The notes beneath the pieces are model-generated. The model made no database searches and was not told where the DNA came from. It was given only the letters and a program-made list of their open reading frames with translations. The position numbers and the translations under genes are program-made. 64,000 nucleotides of DNA. Origin: Kutzneria buriramensis. GTDB lineage: Bacteria > Actinomycetota > Actinomycetes > Mycobacteriales > Pseudonocardiaceae. This document shows, one piece after another, positions 36,570 through 44,637 of the stretch (position 1 is the stretch's first letter; each line of letters opens with the position of its first letter). The stretch is from assembly GCF_043575855.1 (NCBI RefSeq), contig NZ_CP144375.1, positions 2,356,001-2,420,000 of the forward strand, in the 5' to 3' direction.

Positions 36570-36602
36570 GGATCTGCCCACTCCCAGACGACAGATCCTC
36601 AC
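36566..36602. terminator. Bidirectional terminator hairpin
   Basis: Perfect 11-bp arms at 36566-36576 and 36592-36602 with a 15-base loop. It includes the MFS stop codon and separates the MFS gene from the convergent StrR-like gene. Confidence 0.7.
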
Positions 36603-36610
36603 CTCTGACC

Positions 36611-36650
36611 GAATGTCACGCACTGGCCCGGAATGTCACGCACTGGCCCG
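36611..36650. repeat. Exact tandem duplication of a 20-base unit
   Basis: 36611-36630 and 36631-36650 are identical 20-base units directly abutting. The StrR-like stop codon (36636-36638) lies in the second unit, so the duplication has placed another copy of the gene's last codons beyond its stop. It is probably replication slippage. Confidence 0.9.
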
Positions 36651-37643
36651 GAGTCGCCGCTCCAGGAGGCTCGCGAACTCCTGCCAATCGGCGGCGTAGT
36701 CCCGGGCCAGCTCCAGGACCGCGCTCGCGCAGTGCGGCGGCACCGTGTCCACCAACCGCTCCCGGCTCTCCACGCCCGCTTTGTTCACTTCCAGCAGCCG
36801 CAACAGGAACCGGCCGGCCTCAGTGAACCGCAGCGACGGATCCCGCCGCAGGTTCTGCAACGTCGACGTCCGCTCGCCGGTCGGCTTGCGCCCGTTCACC
36901 TCGACCGCGCCGCGGTTCTCCAGGCTCCGTTGCCGGGGCGGCAGGACATCCTCGCCCCGACGCACCCGGTCCCGCACGTCCCGCGCCGTGCCAACCGAGA
37001 TGCCGGCGACCTTGGCGATCTCCCGCAGCGACGCCTCCGGATTGACCGCGATCAGTTCGCCAGCCAGCTTCCGACCGCTGGCGCCGTTGACCGGCCGGGA
37101 CCGACCGTCACGGCCGACCCGGGCGTGCAACTGCGCACTCTGCGCGGTTGCACGCCGCCGGATGCCCGCGACGGTGTTCGGCGCAAGGCCCGTGCTGCGG
37201 GCGATCGCGCGGTCCGACCACTGCGGGCGAGCGGCGATGATACGGGCGGCCGCCGCCGTCCGGTCAGCGAGCGAGAGCGGCAGTCCGTGCGCGATGTTGG
37301 ATTCGACAGCGAGGACAAAGGCATCCTCGTCGTCACCGTCGTAGAAGCAGACGCCGATCTCCCGCTCACCGCGCAGCATCGCCGCCCTCAGCCGGTGCGC
37401 GCCGTCGATCACGCGCATCGTGCCGCGCTGCACGAAGATCGGCGGCAGATCGGCCTGCGACTCGGCCAGCACACGGGCGTGCTCCTCGCTCTCGCCGTCG
37501 AGCCGGGGCGAGTCCGGCGGCAGCAGCGCGCCGACCGGAACGAGGACCACATCGGTCCGATCGAGGTACGCCGCCGCGCGTAGGCGATGGTCATCCGGCT
37601 CCGCGGCGTCGGCCGCGGAGACCGTGCTGTCAAACCGATTCAC
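36636..37643 (-). CDS. StrR-like pathway-specific regulator (ParB/Srx N-domain)
   Basis: 335 residues, close to StrR length. The N-terminal ParB-like domain contains VLAESQADLPPIFVQ and the motif MRVIDGAHRLRAA (about 75-87), then NIAHGLPLSLADR. Two helix-turn-helix segments follow (WSDRAIARSTGLAPNTVAGIRR and SLREIAKVAGISVGTARDVRD). StrR and relatives activate antibiotic clusters for aminoglycosides, glycopeptides and aminocoumarins. Its presence at the edge of this gene set is strong evidence for a specialised-metabolite cluster. GTG 37643 start, preceded by GGGGG at fair spacing. It ends in the tandem repeat and faces the MFS gene. Confidence 0.88.
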   Translation of the reverse strand: MNRFDSTVSAADAAEPDDHRLRAAAYLDRTDVVLVPVGALLPPDSPRLDGESEEHARVLAESQADLPPIFVQRGTMRVIDGAHRLRAAMLRGEREIGVCFYDGDDEDAFVLAVESNIAHGLPLSLADRTAAAARIIAARPQWSDRAIARSTGLAPNTVAGIRRRATAQSAQLHARVGRDGRSRPVNGASGRKLAGELIAVNPEASLREIAKVAGISVGTARDVRDRVRRGEDVLPPRQRSLENRGAVEVNGRKPTGERTSTLQNLRRDPSLRFTEAGRFLLRLLEVNKAGVESRERLVDTVPPHCASAVLELARDYAADWQEFASLLERRLRASA

Positions 37644-37884
37644 TCGATATCCCCCATTGGCCGGGCGCGGGCGCGACTGCGGCGCCCCGTCCGTCGTCTT
37701 CGATCACACCGGAACTGGTGGGCCGCGGCTGTGGCGACGGCACGCGTACCGCGGCGCGCCCCTGACTGCGGCCGTCGTCTCGTGCCGGTTTGCGCAGTTC
37801 GGCCAGCCGTCGTGCCGGCCCGGACGCCGTCGACTCGGCTGCGGCCGTGCCGGCCGCCGCCCCCAGTGTCGACTGGTCCTCCAC
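37630..37884 (-). CDS. Possible small protein overlapping the StrR-like start
   Basis: An 84-codon frame from GTG 37884 that ends 14 bases inside the StrR-like gene. It is Ala-, Arg- and Asp-rich with no domain or hydrophobic segment, and it would be a disordered protein. Third codon positions are mostly G or C but not more than in some shadow frames, and a second overlapping frame of equal length exists. It could be a translationally coupled leader or simply non-coding 5' sequence. Confidence 0.25.
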   Translation of the reverse strand: MEDQSTLGAAAGTAAAESTASGPARRLAELRKPARDDGRSQGRAAVRVPSPQPRPTSSGVIEDDGRGAAVAPAPGQWGISSESV

Positions 37885-38013
37885 CGTCCGTCACGCTCGA
37901 CCAACAGTTGAGCCCACACCACCAGGACTACCCAATCGATCACTACAAGTCAACCAGATAGGCACCGAGGGCGATCCTTCTCGACTGTCAGTCCACTCCG
38001 CTAATCTCGACGC
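37885..38013. promoter_or_regulatory. Divergent promoter region (StrR-like / XRE)
   Basis: This is the gap between the leftward StrR-like gene (with its possible leader) and the rightward XRE gene. TAATCT at 38002-38007, six bases before the XRE ATG, is a good -10 match and would give a leaderless message. On the minus strand TTGACT (about 37953-37948) is a -35 match, with a weak TAGTCC 17 bases on. It is AT-richer than its surroundings. Confidence 0.35.
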
Positions 38014-38448
38014 ATGACCGACCCCGGAGACCCAGTGCTGGCCACACGACTGGACTCGCTGTTCCGGTTCAGCATGCCGGGCAACCGCCACTGGACCAAC
38101 GACGAAGTCGCCGAGGCCATCAAGCAGACGGACCCCGAGCTCCGTGTGAGCGGGTCGTACCTGTCGGCCCTGCGCAAGGGCCGGCGGACACGACCGTCGC
38201 CGGAGCTGCAGGCCGCGCTGGCCAAGTTCTTCGGCGTGTCGCCCGCGTACTTCGTCGACGCCGAATACGCCGAGCAGGTCGACTGCCAGCTGGCCCTGCT
38301 GGACCAACTTCGGCAGGCCGGCGTGCAGGGCATCGCGCTCCGGGCGATCGGTCTGCCGCAGGACAGCCTGGAGGCGATCACCGCCGTGCTGGACCAGATC
38401 CGCCGCCAGCGCGGGCTGCCACCCGTCGACGACGAGAACGACCAATGA
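38014..38448 (+). CDS. XRE-family helix-turn-helix regulator
   Basis: 144 residues. A helix-turn-helix region lies at about 28-80 (NDEVAEAIKQTDPELRVSGSYLSALRKG, then LAKFFGVSPAYFVD), as in XRE-type proteins that precede ImmA peptidases. The C-terminal part is helical (ITAVLDQIRRQRG). ATG 38014 is the first conserved codon. Its stop overlaps the ImmA-like start by four bases, so the two are translated together. By analogy with ImmR/ImmA, the peptidase may cleave or inactivate this regulator. Confidence 0.88.
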   Translation: MTDPGDPVLATRLDSLFRFSMPGNRHWTNDEVAEAIKQTDPELRVSGSYLSALRKGRRTRPSPELQAALAKFFGVSPAYFVDAEYAEQVDCQLALLDQLRQAGVQGIALRAIGLPQDSLEAITAVLDQIRRQRGLPPVDDENDQ

Positions 38449-38939
38449 ACCTGCGGCAGCGCCGGACACTCCGGCGACTACACAGGCGGTGCTCCGCGCG
38501 GCTGGCCGGGCTGGCGCTGGGGGACCTCCACCGGATCCGCGCCCAGCTCTCCCAGCGCCGGGGACGGCCCATCCATCTGCTCCCAGCCACGCTCGGCGCT
38601 ACCGCGCCCTCCGGCTGCTGGCTCGCCGTCGGCGAGGCGGACTTCATCGTGTACGACGCGAACACCTCCACGCCGCACCAGGAACACATCATCGCCCACG
38701 AGCTCGGCCACATGATCTGCGGCCACCGCGGCGTGCTCGACGACACCAGCATCGACACCCTATTTCCCGGCTTGGACCCGCGGCTGGTGCGGGAGGTGTT
38801 GCACCGCACCGGTTACACCGACGACCAGGAGCAGGAGGCCGAGATCCTGGCCACGCTGATGCTGCACCGGCTGCCCGGCCACGACCCCGTCCCCGAGCAC
38901 ACCCCCGTGACCAGGCGAATCCGGGACTCGCTGGCGTAG
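38445..38939 (+). CDS. ImmA/IrrE-type metallopeptidase (ParH-like)
   Basis: 164 residues. The zinc motif HELGH is at 85-89, within EHIIAHELGHMICGH, followed by a probable third ligand in the EQEAEILATLML helix. ImmA-type peptidases cut partner repressors in response to stress. It overlaps the XRE gene (ATGA) and ends in VTRRIRDSLA, the tail also found as a stub at 10.8 kb. In many actinobacteria a MAB_1171c-like gene follows; here menC on the other strand follows instead, with no spacer. Confidence 0.88.
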   Translation: MNLRQRRTLRRLHRRCSARLAGLALGDLHRIRAQLSQRRGRPIHLLPATLGATAPSGCWLAVGEADFIVYDANTSTPHQEHIIAHELGHMICGHRGVLDDTSIDTLFPGLDPRLVREVLHRTGYTDDQEQEAEILATLMLHRLPGHDPVPEHTPVTRRIRDSLA

Positions 38940-39932
38940 TCAGGCTTCGTCGAGCACAGCTCGGACGCGGGAAACGCGGTCCCGCCACCAGGACAGCCGT
39001 TCCGGGTCGGTCATCGCGTAGCGGTCAAGTAGCTCCGGGTTCGGCGTCGGCGCCTTGACCGGCGCCGGGAGGTGGCCGTCGACCACCCGGAACGACTCGT
39101 CCGCGGCCACGACGTCACCCGTCAACAGCGACAGAGTGCCCAGGCCGCAGGCAAAATCCAGCTCCGGCAGTGCGGCGGCCAGCGCCAGCTGCGCGGCCAG
39201 ACCGACGCTGGTCTCCAGGGCCGAGGAGACCACCACCGGCAGGCCCGCCGCCTCCGCGACCCGCATCGCGCGCCGGACACCGCCCAGTGGGGTGCACTTG
39301 ATCACCGCGACGTCGGCCGCGCCGGCCACCGCCACCTTGAGCGGATCCTCGGCCCGGCGGATCGACTCGTCGGCCGCGATCCGCACGTCCACCTTGCGCC
39401 GCACCGCCGCCAGCTCCGCGATCGTCCGGCATGGCTGCTCCACGTACTCCAGGCCGCCGGCCGCCCGTTCCAACTGTTGGATATGCCGGATCGCAGTGTC
39501 CACGTCCCATACCGCGTTCGCGTCGACTCGCACCTTGCCGTTCGGGCCCAGCGCGTCGCGGGCCGCCTCCAGCCGGGCCATGTCCTCGCCCAGCGAGTCC
39601 GGATGGTCGGCAACCTTCACCTTCGCCGTGCCGCAGCCCGAGTTGGCCACGATCTCGTGCGCCTGTTCCGGCCCGACCGCCGGCACCGTGCAGTTGATCG
39701 GGATCCGGTCCCGCACCGGCGCCGGCCAGCCGAGAGTGCATTGCTCCACCGCGGTACCCAGCCAAGTCGCGGCCACGGCGTCGTCGTAGTCGTCGAACGG
39801 GCAAAACTCCCCCCACCCGTTCGGGCCCCGCAGCAATGCCCCCTCCCGGGTCGTGATGCCCCGGAACCGGGTCGTCATCGGGATCGAGTAGAACCTCGCG
39901 TCGTCGAAGGCAATGGCGTCACTGTCGGTCAC
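38940..39932 (-). CDS. menC: o-Succinylbenzoate synthase
   Basis: 330 residues of the enolase superfamily, actinobacterial MenC type. The catalytic Lys is in GTAKVKVADHP; the metal ligands are in RVDANAVWD, YVEQP and AADESIR, and the second Lys in VIKCTPLGG. It dehydrates SHCHC to o-succinylbenzoate in menaquinone synthesis. GTG 39932 follows GGGGAAA. It stands alone here, away from other men genes, and its stop abuts the ImmA-like stop on the opposite strand. It looks like core-genome sequence and may mark the right edge of the accessory cluster. Confidence 0.88.
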   Translation of the reverse strand: MTDSDAIAFDDARFYSIPMTTRFRGITTREGALLRGPNGWGEFCPFDDYDDAVAATWLGTAVEQCTLGWPAPVRDRIPINCTVPAVGPEQAHEIVANSGCGTAKVKVADHPDSLGEDMARLEAARDALGPNGKVRVDANAVWDVDTAIRHIQQLERAAGGLEYVEQPCRTIAELAAVRRKVDVRIAADESIRRAEDPLKVAVAGAADVAVIKCTPLGGVRRAMRVAEAAGLPVVVSSALETSVGLAAQLALAAALPELDFACGLGTLSLLTGDVVAADESFRVVDGHLPAPVKAPTPNPELLDRYAMTDPERLSWWRDRVSRVRAVLDEA

Positions 39933-40006
39933 GTTTCCCCACCCTAGCGTGTTTCCAACGCTTCTTTGCGAGTGTCACTCACCACAGCACGCCGGGGCGC
40001 GTCACC

Positions 40007-40150
40007 TCAACCCCGGGTGAGCAGAGCGACCAAATCATCGTGGATACTCGGTGCCGCGATCAGAAAGCCCTCCCCGAACAAGTCGGCCGGGACATCAGCG
40101 GGCACGGGCACCTGTGGGCTTCCAGAAGTCGGTTCACGCGTCCGACCTGG
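40007..40150 (-). pseudogene. C-terminal fragment of an unknown gene, cut by an IS
   Basis: The minus strand reads a protein-like tail, VPVPADVPADLFGEGF then IAAPSIHDDLVALLTRG, before TGA at 40009-40007. Upstream the frame runs into insertion-sequence DNA near 40160-40190, so the 5' part is lost or displaced. The family is not recognised. It lies upstream of menC in the same direction. Confidence 0.45.
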
Positions 40151-40189
40151 GGCAACGGACACGTGCCGGGCAGGGCATGATCGCCATCC

Positions 40190-40819
40190 GTGGTGCTGCG
40201 TCTGCTCTATCTGATCTTCCTGAGGCTGGTGGGCCTGCTGGTGTTGCTCGGTCGCTCGTCGGCGTCGAAGGACGTCGAGTTGCTGGTGCTTCGCCACGAG
40301 GTCACCGTGCTGCGCAGAGGCAACCCGAAACCTCGCCTCGACTGGGCCGACCGGGCCGTGGTCGCCGCGTTGGTCCGCCTGCTGCCCACGGGGCTACGGC
40401 TGCACAGGTTGGTCACCCCCGCAACGATCCTGCGCTGGCACCGACGCCTGGTCGCCGCGAAATGGACCTACCCACATCGGGTCGGCCGTCCGACCGTCGA
40501 TAAGGCGATTACCAGGCTGATCGAACGGATGGCCACCGAGAACCACAAGTGGGGCTACAAGAGGATCCAGGGCGAGCTGCTCAAACTTGGACACCGGGTC
40601 GGTTCCTCGACGATCCGGCGAATCCCGAAGCAGGCGCGCATACCTCCCGCACCGGACCGGTGTACCGATACGACCTGGCCGCAGTTCCTGCGCACGCAGG
40701 CCTCGACGATGCTGGCGTGCGACTTCTTCCACGTCGACCGCGCGGTCACCCTCCAGCGGATCTGCGTGTTGTTCGTGTTGGAGGTCGGCAGCCGCTACGT
40801 CCACGTTCTCGGCACGACC
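40190..40819 (+). pseudogene. rve transposase truncated by a second IS
   Basis: From GTG 40190 a transposase reads VELLVLRHEVTVLRR, then LVTPATILRWHRRL, WGYKRIQGELLKLG and CDFFHVDRAV (first catalytic Asp). It ends at HVLGTT, where the terminal repeat of the IS at 40820 begins. The remaining DDE residues and the C-terminus are not found on the far side of that IS (after 42010), so the 3' part was deleted as well as interrupted. The element is inactive. Confidence 0.85.
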
Positions 40820-42010
40820 TGTGGGGCTCGAAAACTCGTTGTCACAGCTCAGGATGCGTAGCGGTACTCGTTGATGACTCCCCCAAAGACCCGGGTCCGT
40901 AGGAGCCTGGGGGCCTTCAAACCGGGTTCGGCAAGGGGTTGCTCTTGGGCGTCGGGTGGTCGTTGGTTTTGGGACCGGTGTGGCCGATGTCGGTTGTAGT
41001 GATCTTGGTATGTGGCGAGGACCTGCCCGGCGTGGGCCTCGTTCATGATCAGAACGTGGTCGAGGACCTCCCGGCGGACGGTGCCGATCACCCGCTCGCA
41101 GTGGGCATTCATCCGCGGCGCCCGGGGCGCGCTGAGCAGCACCTTCATCTCCTCGGCTTCGAAGACGGCGTCGAAGGAGGCGGTGTACTTGCTGTCGCGG
41201 TCGCGGAGGACGAAGCGCAAGGACTCGACACGGCTGCCCAGGTCGCCGGCCAGGTTACGCGCCTGCTGGGTCACCCACTGCGCGGTCGGGTGCGCCGTGA
41301 CGCCGGCGAAGTGAAGCTTGCGGGTGCGATGTTCGAGGAACGCCAGCGCGTACAGCCGTGTGCCGATGACCGTGTCCACGTGGAAGAAGTCCGCGGCGAT
41401 GATCCCCTCGGCCTGAGCGGTAAGAAACTCGCGCCAGCTGGGGCCGGTGCGGCGCGGGGCCGGGTCGATGCCGGCTGCGTTCAGGATCGTCCAGACTGTC
41501 GACGGTGCGATCCGATGTCCCAAGCGGGCCAGCTCGCCTTGGATTCTGCGGTGGCCCCACCGCGGGTTTTCCCGCGCCAAGCGCAGTGTCAACTTCTTGA
41601 GTCCGGCCACGGTCGGTGGGCGCCCTGTGCGTAAGCGTCGAGCGGTGTAGTCCCACTTCCTGGCGATCAGTTTGCGGTGCCAGGTCAGCAGCGTTGCTGG
41701 GGTGACCGGGAAGACAGTGTGCCAGCGGTGGCGCGGTAGCAGCGACGACAGCGCGGCCAGCCAGAACCGGTCCGCGTGCTGGTAGCGGATTGGACCGTTG
41801 AGCTGTCGGCGCAGCACCGCGTTCTCGTACAGCAGCACCAGCAGTTCGGCGTCCTCGGTGGTGTCCCGGCGCAGCAGTACCGTCGGCACGGACAGCAGCG
41901 CGCGAGTTGCTCGGTACAGCAGCGAGACGATCATCCGGGCAGCATCCCAGCTACTACCGAAGGGCCGGGTTCCGGCCGCCACCTGCAGCGATGACTTACC
42001 GAGCCCCACA
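40820..42010 (-). mobile_element. Insertion sequence, copy 1 (rve/DDE type)
   Basis: About 1.19 kb bounded by inverted ends TGTGGGGCTCG (40820-40830) and CGAGCCCCACA (42000-42010). A second inner match near the ends (TCGCTGCAG-like) also fits terminal repeats. It carries one transposase on the minus strand. The same element occurs at 45653-46845 in the opposite orientation. No convincing target duplication was found at either end. Confidence 0.85.
40849..41934 (-). CDS. rve-family IS transposase (copy 1)
   Basis: 361 residues. A helical N-terminus (LLVLLYENAVLRRQLNG, TPATLLTWHRKLIARKWDY) and RWGHRRIQGELARLG precede the integrase core with DDE residues in AADFFHVDT, VLRDRDSKY and NAHCERVIGTVRRE. 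It ends INEYRYAS. The protein is identical to that of copy 2 at 45731-46816. ATG 41934 starts the conserved region. It appears intact and may be active. Confidence 0.92.
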   Translation of the reverse strand: MIVSLLYRATRALLSVPTVLLRRDTTEDAELLVLLYENAVLRRQLNGPIRYQHADRFWLAALSSLLPRHRWHTVFPVTPATLLTWHRKLIARKWDYTARRLRTGRPPTVAGLKKLTLRLARENPRWGHRRIQGELARLGHRIAPSTVWTILNAAGIDPAPRRTGPSWREFLTAQAEGIIAADFFHVDTVIGTRLYALAFLEHRTRKLHFAGVTAHPTAQWVTQQARNLAGDLGSRVESLRFVLRDRDSKYTASFDAVFEAEEMKVLLSAPRAPRMNAHCERVIGTVRREVLDHVLIMNEAHAGQVLATYQDHYNRHRPHRSQNQRPPDAQEQPLAEPGLKAPRLLRTRVFGGVINEYRYAS

Positions 42011-42114
42011 GGACCGGGGTGATCGGCAGCGGCAACGCCGATCGGCAAGGCATACTGTCGCCGACGCCGGGCCAGCGCGCTGCTGGGGTGGGCATGGTGG
42101 GGGGAGGAACACCG

Positions 42115-43107
42115 GTGCTGCGGATTCATTTCACCTCGAATGACCTGGCCAGAACGCGTGTCGCGAGTACGCCCGACCCGCTGTGGGAAGTCCTGCTCAG
42201 CAGCTTCCGGCTTCGTCAGGTGAGCAGTCACCCGGAGTTGAACTCCTGGGCCCGTCAGCTCCGCACCGACCAGACCCGGCGGGCTCGGCTCGGTCCGGGC
42301 GTGCGGCTGCTGTCCGTGCTCGCGCCCATGGGCCCCTACATTCCCGACTTCCTCACCCCACCCGACGGGAAGGAGGGCTTGGACGCCGGCCTCGAAGCGA
42401 TCATGTCCACGCCCCGCCGACGATTGCGGGGTGAACTGGCACGCCTTGCCCGGCGCAGCCCGCTGCCTGGCTGGGTCCGGCCGCTGTCCGAGGGCGACGT
42501 GACCTTCCTGCGGCGCCTGACCGTTGAACTGCGTGCCTATCACGACAGCGCCATCGCGCCCCACCAAGAAGTCATCCAGCGCAGCGTCGACGCCGACCGC
42601 GCACGGCGCTACCCCACCCTCGCCGAACCCGGTATCGAGGACATGTTCAGCAGTATGGGGCCTGACGTGCACTGGCGGCCGCCGGTGTTGGAAGTCAACT
42701 TCCGCATCGACAAGGACCTGCACCTCGATGGTCGCGGTCTGCGCATCGTGCCGTCGTTCTTCAGCCGAGGAACCATCGACTCCCTCGCCGACACCTCCCT
42801 GGCACCCGTCCTGATCTTTCCCATCGATCATGGCGGCCACTGGGCGCCTCTCGGTCCGGCCTCCGGGAGGCAGTCCCTGGAGGCACTGATGGGAGCGAAT
42901 CGTGCGGCGGTGCTGTGCGCCGTGGGGACCGGCGCCACCACGAGTCAGTTGGCCCATCGGCTGAGCACCTCGCTGGCGTCGGTCAGCAGGCATACCGCTG
43001 TACTGCGCGATGCAGGCCTGATCACCACCCACCGCACCGGCAGGGCCGTGGTCCACGCCCTCACGCCACTAGGCGCGGCCCTTCTCGGATACCAGCAACT
43101 GGTGTGA
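42115..43107 (+). CDS. ArsR-like winged-helix transcriptional regulator
   Basis: 330 residues. The first about 180 residues (IHFTSNDLARTRVASTPDPLWEVLLS onward) match the N-terminal domain found with ArsR-type regulators in actinobacteria. The C-terminal 80 residues form a winged helix (TTSQLAHRLSTSLASVSRHTAVLRDAGLI, then TTHRTGRAVVHALT). No metal-binding Cys pair is seen. GTG 42115 follows GGGGGGAGGAAC. It is the first gene inside the DNA bracketed by the two IS copies. Target genes are unknown. Confidence 0.85.
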   Translation: MLRIHFTSNDLARTRVASTPDPLWEVLLSSFRLRQVSSHPELNSWARQLRTDQTRRARLGPGVRLLSVLAPMGPYIPDFLTPPDGKEGLDAGLEAIMSTPRRRLRGELARLARRSPLPGWVRPLSEGDVTFLRRLTVELRAYHDSAIAPHQEVIQRSVDADRARRYPTLAEPGIEDMFSSMGPDVHWRPPVLEVNFRIDKDLHLDGRGLRIVPSFFSRGTIDSLADTSLAPVLIFPIDHGGHWAPLGPASGRQSLEALMGANRAAVLCAVGTGATTSQLAHRLSTSLASVSRHTAVLRDAGLITTHRTGRAVVHALTPLGAALLGYQQLV

Positions 43108-43180
43108 GCAGCGTTTGCGCTGAGACGTAAAGGCTGGCCGGGCTGGCCGACGACCGGCAGACTCCCAACCGCCCACAGCG

Positions 43181-43279
43181 GAGGTCAATCTTCTCGTGCA
43201 GTCATCGCACCTGGCGGCCACCGCGATGGGCGCCGCGGGCACCGGGCTCGCACTGATCGGGGATGAAGTCACGCGGTAG
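43181..43279 (+). pseudogene. Possible 3' gene fragment
   Basis: A 33-codon frame reads protein-like sequence ending AATAMGAAGTGLALIGDEVTR before TAG. It has no start codon or upstream continuation and no recognised family. It may be the tail of a lost gene or chance. Confidence 0.2.
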
Positions 43280-43333
43280 GCCTGGGATGACTGGCGTCGA
43301 ATTCACCACCAATGCGATAGAGGGGACCAATCC

Positions 43334-43687
43334 ATGCGTAGATTTGTCGGTGTGCTGGGCGCGACCGTGGGCATCGCGGCCGCCGCGCTCGGTCTGGGGG
43401 CCGGCCCCGCCAGTGCGGCCCCACACCCCACCTCGGTCGACCGTACCTCGTGTGGCGACCTTGACAATGTTGTCGGGTTCTACACCGACGGCGGGAGCCA
43501 GTTGGATTGCTTCGGCGTCGGTAGCGGCCCGGTCGCGCTCTACGACGTCAACCAGGTCGTTGCGCTGAAATACTGCGCGAATGTGGTTGCCGACGGTAAC
43601 TTCTGGAAGTTCGGCGTGGGCAACGTCTACGTTTCGTTCACCAAGGTCACCTATATCGATGTTCATTCTTGCACCGTTTCGACCTGA
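43334..43687 (+). CDS. Secreted beta/gamma-crystallin-like small protein
   Basis: 117 residues. A signal peptide (MRRFVGVLG, hydrophobic core, ASAAP cleavage site near 29) is followed by a domain of about 85 residues with four Cys and aromatic-rich strands (VGFYTDGGSQLDCFG, ALKYCANVVADGNFW). It resembles small secreted beta/gamma-crystallin or killer-toxin-like proteins of streptomycetes. No enzymatic residues are seen. It lies in the IS-bracketed region in DNA of lower GC than its surroundings; the ATG has GAGGGGACC upstream. Confidence 0.75.
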   Translation: MRRFVGVLGATVGIAAAALGLGAGPASAAPHPTSVDRTSCGDLDNVVGFYTDGGSQLDCFGVGSGPVALYDVNQVVALKYCANVVADGNFWKFGVGNVYVSFTKVTYIDVHSCTVST

Positions 43688-43902
43688 TCTCGATCGGTGC
43701 GACGGTCACGGCTGATATTGATCGCAGAACCGAACACCTTGCACGTCTGATTCCGCCGCAACTCGTCGATGCTCGTCGGGTTGTCCGCATCCAGCCGCGG
43801 AAACATGAAATTGTGCCGTTCCGCAGCGACTCTACATGGTCGTGGCGATCGTAATACCCAGATACCTTTGGCCCACTACTCATTGCACCACTGTGAGGAA
43901 AC

Positions 43903-44334
43903 ATGCGATCTCGAAAAAAGCTCGTGCGTGTCGCCGCGCCGGTCATCACCTCGTCTCTTCTTGCTCTACTTGTCTCCGCGCCGGCAAACGCCTCAACCGG
44001 CGGCGGCTGCGGTTGGGTCGAGGACGGCGCCACGGCGTGCGTCAGCGCCGACGGGCCGGATGTCGTAGCGGATTTCTACATCAACGGCGCCCCGTATGGT
44101 TGCGCCGACCTTTGGCTCACGGTTTACGATGACACTCAGGGTACATCCTTCAATAAATATCTGCACGGATGCTCGAACGGGCATTACGGCTGGTACACGA
44201 AGACGCCCAACGCCGACGGTCTGAAGGAATTTCCGGGTATAAACGGCCATCGGTACTCCTCGCAAATCGCGCTTGAAGGGTTCCTTCCTCCTTACCCGAC
44301 TGCCTACAGCGAGGACCTGGTCTTCTCCAACTAA
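43903..44334 (+). CDS. Secreted cysteine-containing protein of unknown function
   Basis: 143 residues. A signal peptide (MRSRKKLVRVAAPVI, hydrophobic stretch, SAPANAS) gives a mature protein of about 110 residues with four Cys (two probable disulfides) and many Tyr, Gly and Asn. I do not recognise the family. Composition is that of a small extracellular domain. It is 215 bases after the crystallin-like gene and in lower-GC DNA, with no clear ribosome site except GAGGAAAC just before the ATG. Confidence 0.7.
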   Translation: MRSRKKLVRVAAPVITSSLLALLVSAPANASTGGGCGWVEDGATACVSADGPDVVADFYINGAPYGCADLWLTVYDDTQGTSFNKYLHGCSNGHYGWYTKTPNADGLKEFPGINGHRYSSQIALEGFLPPYPTAYSEDLVFSN

Positions 44335-44543
44335 ATCCGCCTCACCTGCGATAGGTGTGGTGAAGCCTCATGGTCGAGTAGGGCGCACGCTGTGCTGCGT
44401 CTGCGTTTCTGAGTTGCGAAGTATGGGAACGATGACTGACGGGACCGCGTGCGTCCTACCGGTGCTTTGTTGATGTTGGTCGGGGTTGGGAGTAGACCTG
44501 AGAGTGGGAGTGAAGATCCACTCACCGCTCGGGGGTGGTGGCG

Positions 44544-44637
44544 ATGACCGCACGTCGGGTATGCCCGCCGGCGCCAGGACGGTTGAAAGACTACGCAACC
44601 CAATGCGACCCGCTGCTCGTCTCGCTGGCCCGGCGGC
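44544..44637 (+). pseudogene. N-terminal remnant of a transposase
   Basis: From ATG 44544 the frame reads RVCPPAPGRLKDYA, then QCDPLLVSLARRR, which matches the start of an IS701-like DDE transposase family (GRLxDYAxxxDPLxxSLAxRR). Homology stops near 44637 where an MFS fragment in another frame begins. Confidence 0.5.

Noticed and set aside
38940..39932. MenC-like gene as part of the biosynthetic cluster's enolase chemistry
   Set aside because: Its motifs fit menaquinone o-succinylbenzoate synthase, it stands alone on the far side of the XRE-ImmA pair, and the cluster already has a distinct enolase-superfamily enzyme at 27.3-28.5 kb.
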